Source of the DNA: Spirochaetaceae bacterium
Lineage (GTDB): Bacteria; Spirochaetota; Spirochaetia; SZUA-6; Bin103
Direction of reading: 5' to 3'
Length of the DNA stretch: 9,603 nucleotides
Assembly: GCA_026710565.1 (NCBI GenBank)
Contig: JAPOQV010000160.1
Location: forward strand, 1-9,603
The notes beneath the pieces were generated by a model. That model worked only from the letters and a program-made list of their open reading frames with translations. It had not been told where the DNA came from and made no database searches. The first letter of the stretch is position 1, and each line of letters opens with the position of its first letter. The position numbers and the translations under genes are program-made. Below, piece by piece: positions 6,440 to 9,603 of the stretch.

Positions 6440-6978
6440 TCGTCGAATCCCGTGAGCATGGCTCCCGCCCGCTCGATGTCCGCGTCACTCAGCTCGACCG
6501 AAACCGCGAGTCGTTCCAGAAACGCCTCGGCGCTCGCGTAGGGCCTGGCCTCGATCAGCGCTGCGGCGATCGCCTCGTCGACTCCGGTGAGCTGCATGAT
6601 CGTCTCCGCATCGGCGCTGTTGGGATCGATCGGCACGTAGACGTACTGCTCGTAAGCCGCGACCTGCTCGTCGCTGACGTACTTGCCGATCTCGCGGCGG
6701 AACTGCCTGATGCTCACATACGGCCGGTACTCCCTGAACTCGCGCACCATGCGGATCCCGACCCCGGGAATCGTGCGGAAGTCGGCGCCCGATGCGCTGT
6801 TCAGGTCGAGCGGGACGAATTCGGCGTCCGGAGTCTGCTGACCTTCCTGAGCCTGGCAGCCAGCGGCCACGACACCGAGCATCGCGATTGCCGCTATCGT
6901 CCTCCAAGCGCGGACCCTGGCGGTGCGCGCACCGACCGGATCTGTCCTCCTTGCCGTTCGTCCATCCTGAAGCTTCAT
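6436..6978 (-). CDS. Helix-hairpin-helix (ComEA-like) lipoprotein
   Basis: A 180-residue predicted lipoprotein. A basic N-terminus (R10, R11, R18, R21, R23, R26) precedes a hydrophobic stretch (28-39) ending VVAAGC, with C41 as the likely lipidated cysteine. The lipobox has Ala rather than Leu at -3, so it is permissive. Two helix-hairpin-helix units follow. The first is LDLNSASGADFRTIPGVG (57-74) with YRPYVSIRQF downstream; the second is IDPNSADAETIMQLTGVD (116-133) with ARPYASAEAFLERL downstream. ComEA-type units usually bind DNA non-specifically, as in DNA uptake, but many such lipoproteins are uncharacterised. The start ATG 6978 has a strong GGGAGGA site six bases upstream; an in-frame ATG farther upstream lacks one. 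It leads a two-gene unit with the membrane protein. Confidence 0.85.
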   Translation of the reverse strand: MKLQDGRTARRTDPVGARTARVRAWRTIAAIAMLGVVAAGCQAQEGQQTPDAEFVPLDLNSASGADFRTIPGVGIRMVREFREYRPYVSIRQFRREIGKYVSDEQVAAYEQYVYVPIDPNSADAETIMQLTGVDEAIAAALIEARPYASAEAFLERLAVSVELSDADIERAGAMLTGFDE

Positions 6979-7128
6979 GTCGTTCCTCCCTGCACCACCA
7001 TCGGACGACGGTGTTCGATGCCGCGGAGTGTCCATGTCGCAGGTAAACCAAGGGGCAACGGAGAGAAAACGCGCTGTAACGGCCGCCGCGGCTCCCCCGC
7101 GGTGTACGATCACGGCCGGATCGAGGCC

Positions 7129-7159
7129 CCGGTCCGTGGGCTGCCGCTTTCGGGACCGG
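7129..7159. repeat. Inverted repeat, 7-bp arms
   Basis: CCGGTCC (7129-7135) pairs perfectly with GGACCGG (7153-7159) around a 17-base loop. It lies in the gene-free stretch upstream of the lipoprotein gene, next to a longer hairpin. No run of T follows on either strand, so it is not a classic intrinsic terminator. Confidence 0.5.
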
Positions 7160-7176
7160 AACCTCGCTGTGCGTAA

Positions 7177-7214
7177 GGAGGGGGCTTCAGGTAGTGCTAC
7201 CTGCGGCTCCCTCC
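7177..7214 (+). other. Long near-perfect hairpin, possible structured RNA or terminator
   Basis: The 38 bases fold almost end to end: GGAGGG (7177-7182) pairs with CCCTCC (7209-7214) and CAGGTAG (7188-7194) with CTACCTG (7197-7203). The bases between pair as well, except for one T/C mismatch and two G-T wobbles. In a plus-strand RNA the wobbles are G-U pairs; in a minus-strand RNA they would be C-A mismatches. The structure is therefore better in plus-strand RNA. No T tract follows. Confidence 0.5.
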
Positions 7215-7231
7215 GTCTGCAGCGCGCACGG

Positions 7232-7417
7232 TCACTCCTCCGGGAGGTATAGGCGCCACATGTAGCCGGCGATGTCCATGTAGACGACCTCGACCTCGGT
7301 CTCGTCGTCGCCTGCATAGCTGAGCGTCCCGACGCCGGCGTTGAGGCCGCGCCAGAGCTCGCCGTGGATGAGAGCCTTGAGGCCGGGATAGACCTCCTCG
7401 TCCCGCGTCGGAAACGA
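7232..7417 (-). pseudogene. Gene remnant: 61-codon frame with no start codon
   Basis: A protein-like frame of 61 residues (for example LIHGELWRGLNAGVGTLSYA, then VYMDIAGYMWRLYLPEE) ends at TGA 7232-7234. It is bounded upstream by an in-frame TAG (7418-7420), and its first ATG is codon 47. It therefore looks like the 3' end of a larger gene whose front is lost. ATG 7469 opens a different frame that could be the missing start if a single frameshift lies near 7415. I recognise no family. It is on the same strand as the citrate synthase gene ending at 7484. Confidence 0.4.
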
Positions 7418-7483
7418 CTATGCGTGCGCGGGGTGAATGGGAGATGAAGCCCGGCAGAATGGGACGCATGTCCCCGACAACAC

Positions 7484-8617
7484 TCAGCGGGCGGCGATCG
7501 GCCTCCAGCGGCGACCGTGCTCACCGCGGTAGACGGCGCGCGGCCGCAGCAGGACGTTCGAGTCGCGTTGCTCGACGGCGTGGGCGAGCCAGCCGGCCAC
7601 CCGCGCAACCGCGAACGTGGTCGTGAACAGCTCCCGGTCCAGCCCGACGGCCGAGAGCAGCAGCGCCGTGTAGAACTCCACGTTGGTCTGCAGGTGGGCC
7701 TGGGGCCGGTGCTCGGCCAGCACCTGCAGCGCCGCGCCTTCGACGGCGCGCGCCTTTCGGTAGAGCGCCCGCGCCTGCCGATGACCGTCGATCCCGGTGT
7801 CGATCAGCGTCTCCAGTGCCGCGGCCAGGACATCGGCGCGCGGATCGCGGGTGCGGTAGACGCCGTGACCGAAGCCCATCAGGCGCTCGCCGCGCGCCAG
7901 CACGGAGCGCAGATGGTCGGCGGCGTGCCCGATGTCCTCGATCTCCTCGATCATGTCGAGGGCCGGGCCGGGTGCGCCGCCGTGGCGGGGACCCTTCAGC
8001 GCGGCGAGCGCGGCCAGGGCACACGACAGCAGGTCGCTGTGCACGGAGGCCGCCACGCGCGCCGCGAACGTCGATGCGTTGAGGCCGTGCTCCATCACGG
8101 TGATCAGGTAGGTCTCGAGCGCCCGTGTCGCGGCCGGATGGGGGGCGCGGCCGAGCGCCAGCCGGAGATACGCCTCCACGTGCGAGCATTCCTTCGGCGG
8201 CGCCGCCGGCAGGACCCCGGCGCGCAGCCCGGCGTACAGACCGGCGGCCGTCAGCAGGCCGGCGACGATCTCCACGGGCTGCAGATCGCGGTCCGCACGG
8301 CGCAGCGCCGCGGCCAGCGTCATCAGCGCGTCCATCGGTGCAATGCCGCCGGCGGCGGCCCGGCGCGCGAGATCCTCGACCGCCGGGGGCACTTCCCGCG
8401 CGGCGGCGAGCCCGCGCGAGAAGCCGGCGAGCTCCGCGGCCGACGGCAGGCGGCGCTCGAGCAGCAGGAAGGCCGCCTCCTCGAACGAGCAGTGCGGCGC
8501 GATGTCCTCGATCGCGTATCCGCACACCGTGAGGCGCCCGGCCTCGCCGTCGATGTGCGAAAGGGTCGTGGCGGCTACCTCGACGCCGCGCAGTCCGTCG
8601 GTTCCCGTGCTGGCCAT
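7484..8617 (-). CDS. Citrate synthase family enzyme (citrate or 2-methylcitrate synthase)
   Basis: Condenses oxaloacetate with acetyl-CoA (or propionyl-CoA) in central carbon metabolism; 377 residues, usual for the short bacterial type. Family landmarks are visible in order: MEHGLNASTFAARVAAS (175-191) with catalytic-type H177, LKGPRHGGAPG (207-217), GFGHGVYRTRDPRA (248-261) with H251, and TNVEFYTALLL (311-321). The catalytic aspartate of the classic N-V-D-F/Y motif is Glu here (E314), which may affect rate or substrate. ATG 8617 is chosen as start because GGGAGAG lies 13 bases upstream (8637-8631) and the family similarity begins soon after. A TTG at 8653 would add 12 residues but falls in the operator-like region. 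It is divergent from a DNA-binding paralogue 57 bases away. Which acyl-CoA is used cannot be told from sequence. Confidence 0.9.
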   Translation of the reverse strand: MASTGTDGLRGVEVAATTLSHIDGEAGRLTVCGYAIEDIAPHCSFEEAAFLLLERRLPSAAELAGFSRGLAAAREVPPAVEDLARRAAAGGIAPMDALMTLAAALRRADRDLQPVEIVAGLLTAAGLYAGLRAGVLPAAPPKECSHVEAYLRLALGRAPHPAATRALETYLITVMEHGLNASTFAARVAASVHSDLLSCALAALAALKGPRHGGAPGPALDMIEEIEDIGHAADHLRSVLARGERLMGFGHGVYRTRDPRADVLAAALETLIDTGIDGHRQARALYRKARAVEGAALQVLAEHRPQAHLQTNVEFYTALLLSAVGLDRELFTTTFAVARVAGWLAHAVEQRDSNVLLRPRAVYRGEHGRRWRPIAAR

Positions 8618-8654
8618 GACTGCACGGTTGCTCTCCCAGCAAGGCTCTGTCAAG

Positions 8655-8672
8655 ATTGATCAATAAATCAAT
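8655..8672. promoter_or_regulatory. AT-rich palindromic operator candidate in the divergent citrate synthase gap
   Basis: ATTGATCAAT (8655-8664) is a perfect 10-bp palindrome, and ATCAAT recurs at 8667-8672, giving ATTGAT-N6-ATCAAT as a second dyad. This AT-rich block stands out in GC-rich DNA, ends two bases before the GTG start of the DNA-binding paralogue, and lies upstream of the divergent enzyme gene. It is a likely binding site for that protein and/or part of a -10 element (ATAAAT, 8663-8668). Confidence 0.5.
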
Positions 8673-8674
8673 AT

Positions 8675-9603
8675 GTGAGTAACCCTGTATCCGCCGACTC
8701 GGCCTTTCTGACGGCCGCCGAGGCCGCGGCCACGCTCGGAGTCAAGCCGCAGACGCTCTACGCCTACGTGAGCCGCGGATTGATCAGGTCCGAGCAGGCG
8801 GGTGGCGGACGCCGCCGCCGCTACCTGCGTGCCGACGTGCTGAGGCTCAGGCGGCGCGTGGAAGTGCGCTCGAATCCCGCCGCGGCCGCCCACCATGCGT
8901 TCACCCGCAGCGAAGGGTCGATCCTGGACTCGTCGCTTACGCTGATCACCGAGGAGGAGCTCTACTACCGCGGGCTGCCTGCCACCGCGCTGGCCCGCAC
9001 GGCTACCTTCGAGCAGGTGACCGCGCTGCTCTGGAGCGGCGATCTTGACGCCCCGGCCGCGGCACCGGACGCGTCCCCGCCCGCGGTGCCCGCCGCGTGG
9101 CTACGCTCCGATGGACGCCTGCTGGAGCCGTGGTTCGCGTTCCAGTCGGTGCTGCCGCGCCTGGCGGCCACGGACCCGGCCGCCGAGGACCTGCGGCCCG
9201 CGGCGGTCAGACGCACCGGGGCGCGCATCCTGCGCGCGGAGCTGGCATGCGTGGCCGGAGGCAGCGATCTGGTCGAGTCAGCGCCGCCATCCACCGGACG
9301 TGCCGCCCAGGCGTTGGCGGCGGCCTGGAATGCCGGTGACCGGGAGCGGGCCGCCGCGCTGATCGAGCCGGCGCTGATCCTGCTCGCCGACCACGAGCTC
9401 AACGTCTCCACCCTGGCGGCCCGCGTCGCCGCCTCCGGCCGCGCCAGCCCGTACCACGCGGTGCTGGCCGGACTGGCCGCCGTGCACGGCACGCTGCACG
9501 GGCAGGCCAGCACGCTGGTCACCGGGCTGCTGCGCGCGGTGGGGCGTCCCGAGCGCGCGCGGGGGGTGGTCGAAGAGTACCTGCGCTCGCGCCGCCCGCT
9601 GCA
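8675..9603 (+). CDS. Citrate-synthase-like protein with N-terminal MerR-type HTH, 3' end outside window
   Basis: A fusion of a DNA-binding domain to a citrate synthase fold; 309 codons visible, frame open at the window end. Residues 10-60 form a MerR/excisionase-type helix-turn-helix: FLTAAEAAATLGVKPQTLYA (11-30), then YVSRGLIRSE and an Arg-rich wing (GGGRRRRYLR, 43-52). The citrate synthase part starts near residue 78, with ILDSSLTLITEEELYYRGL (83-101). It contains LADHELNVSTLAARVAASGR (237-256) with the catalytic-type H240, and AAVHGTLHGQAS (268-279). The second His and the Asp lie beyond the window. GTG 8675 is the only plausible start: ATG 8673 runs straight into TGA, and an in-frame TGA sits at 8657. 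No ribosome binding site precedes it, so the message may be leaderless. It may be a regulator that senses citrate synthase substrates, an active enzyme, or both. Confidence 0.85.
   Translation, partial: MSNPVSADSAFLTAAEAAATLGVKPQTLYAYVSRGLIRSEQAGGGRRRRYLRADVLRLRRRVEVRSNPAAAAHHAFTRSEGSILDSSLTLITEEELYYRGLPATALARTATFEQVTALLWSGDLDAPAAAPDASPPAVPAAWLRSDGRLLEPWFAFQSVLPRLAATDPAAEDLRPAAVRRTGARILRAELACVAGGSDLVESAPPSTGRAAQALAAAWNAGDRERAAALIEPALILLADHELNVSTLAARVAASGRASPYHAVLAGLAAVHGTLHGQASTLVTGLLRAVGRPERARGVVEEYLRSRRPL

Larger units (their letters stand above)
6979..7483. other. Stretch without an intact gene
   Basis: About 500 bases separate the lipoprotein start from the citrate synthase stop. Apart from the strong ribosome binding site (6985-6990 region), the two hairpins and the 61-codon remnant described separately, I see a pair of self-complementary CCGCGG words (7086-7091 and 7097-7102) and no convincing promoter. 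No tRNA, CRISPR or insertion-sequence ends were seen. Confidence 0.5.

Noticed and set aside
7086..7102. Pair of CCGCGG words
   Set aside because: Each word is self-complementary and common by chance in GC-rich DNA; no terminator or repeat structure follows.
8648..8653. Perfect -35 hexamer TTGACA on the minus strand upstream of citrate synthase
   Set aside because: No acceptable -10 hexamer sits 16-18 bases downstream (8630-8625 reads CAACCG), so a promoter is not supported.
7517..8659. 380-codon open frame on the plus strand
   Set aside because: It is antisense to the clear citrate synthase gene and has no domain-like features.
1..9603. CRISPR array, rRNA/tRNA genes, insertion-sequence ends
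   Set aside because: No regularly spaced repeats, cloverleaf-compatible stretch or transposase-like frame was seen on either strand.

Overview
The window is dense, high-GC bacterial DNA with short intergenic gaps and overlapping genes. A predicted lipoprotein beside a small membrane protein fits a diderm bacterium. I cannot name the phylum from sequence alone.

Layout, left to right. (1) Positions 1-2351, minus strand: aspS (aspartyl-tRNA synthetase), overlapped by 14 bases by a downstream thioredoxin-fold gene that leaves the window at base 1. (2) Positions 2388-5970: a self-contained restriction-modification-like cassette. A 74-residue XRE/controller-type regulator and a nuclease-like protein with HEAT repeats form a coupled minus-strand operon (TGATG junction). 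A large amino-methyltransferase with a four-cysteine zinc ribbon is divergent on the plus strand. Two tandem 11-bp boxes spaced by 4 bp, resembling controller-protein C-boxes, lie between them and cover the methyltransferase start codons. The nuclease gene carries a 7-bp tandem duplication that shifts its frame and detaches about 63 C-terminal residues. The cassette is visibly less GC-rich than its flanks: 30 of 60 bases are G/C at 4141-4200, against 45 of 60 at 8161-8220. (3) Positions 5984-6978, minus strand: a coupled pair, a ComEA-like helix-hairpin-helix lipoprotein followed by a four-helix membrane protein of unknown role. (4) Positions 6979-7483: no intact gene. It holds hairpins, one of them long and near-perfect, and a 61-codon reading frame without a start codon that looks like a gene remnant. 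(5) Positions 7484-9603: two divergent citrate-synthase-family genes. One is a stand-alone enzyme (minus). The other carries an N-terminal MerR-like DNA-binding domain (plus, running off the window). A 57-bp gap with a perfect AT-rich palindrome separates them.

The main candidate for an undescribed system is the cassette at 2388-5970. It has the logic of a controller-regulated restriction-modification system (regulator plus nuclease against a divergent methylase), but the nuclease is a PD-(D/E)XK-like/HEAT fusion with an atypical E-V-R-A-K active site and is frame-disrupted in this copy. A second point of interest is the citrate synthase pair, where an enzyme-fold regulator may control its own paralogue. 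All functional statements come from reading motifs; no database search was possible.
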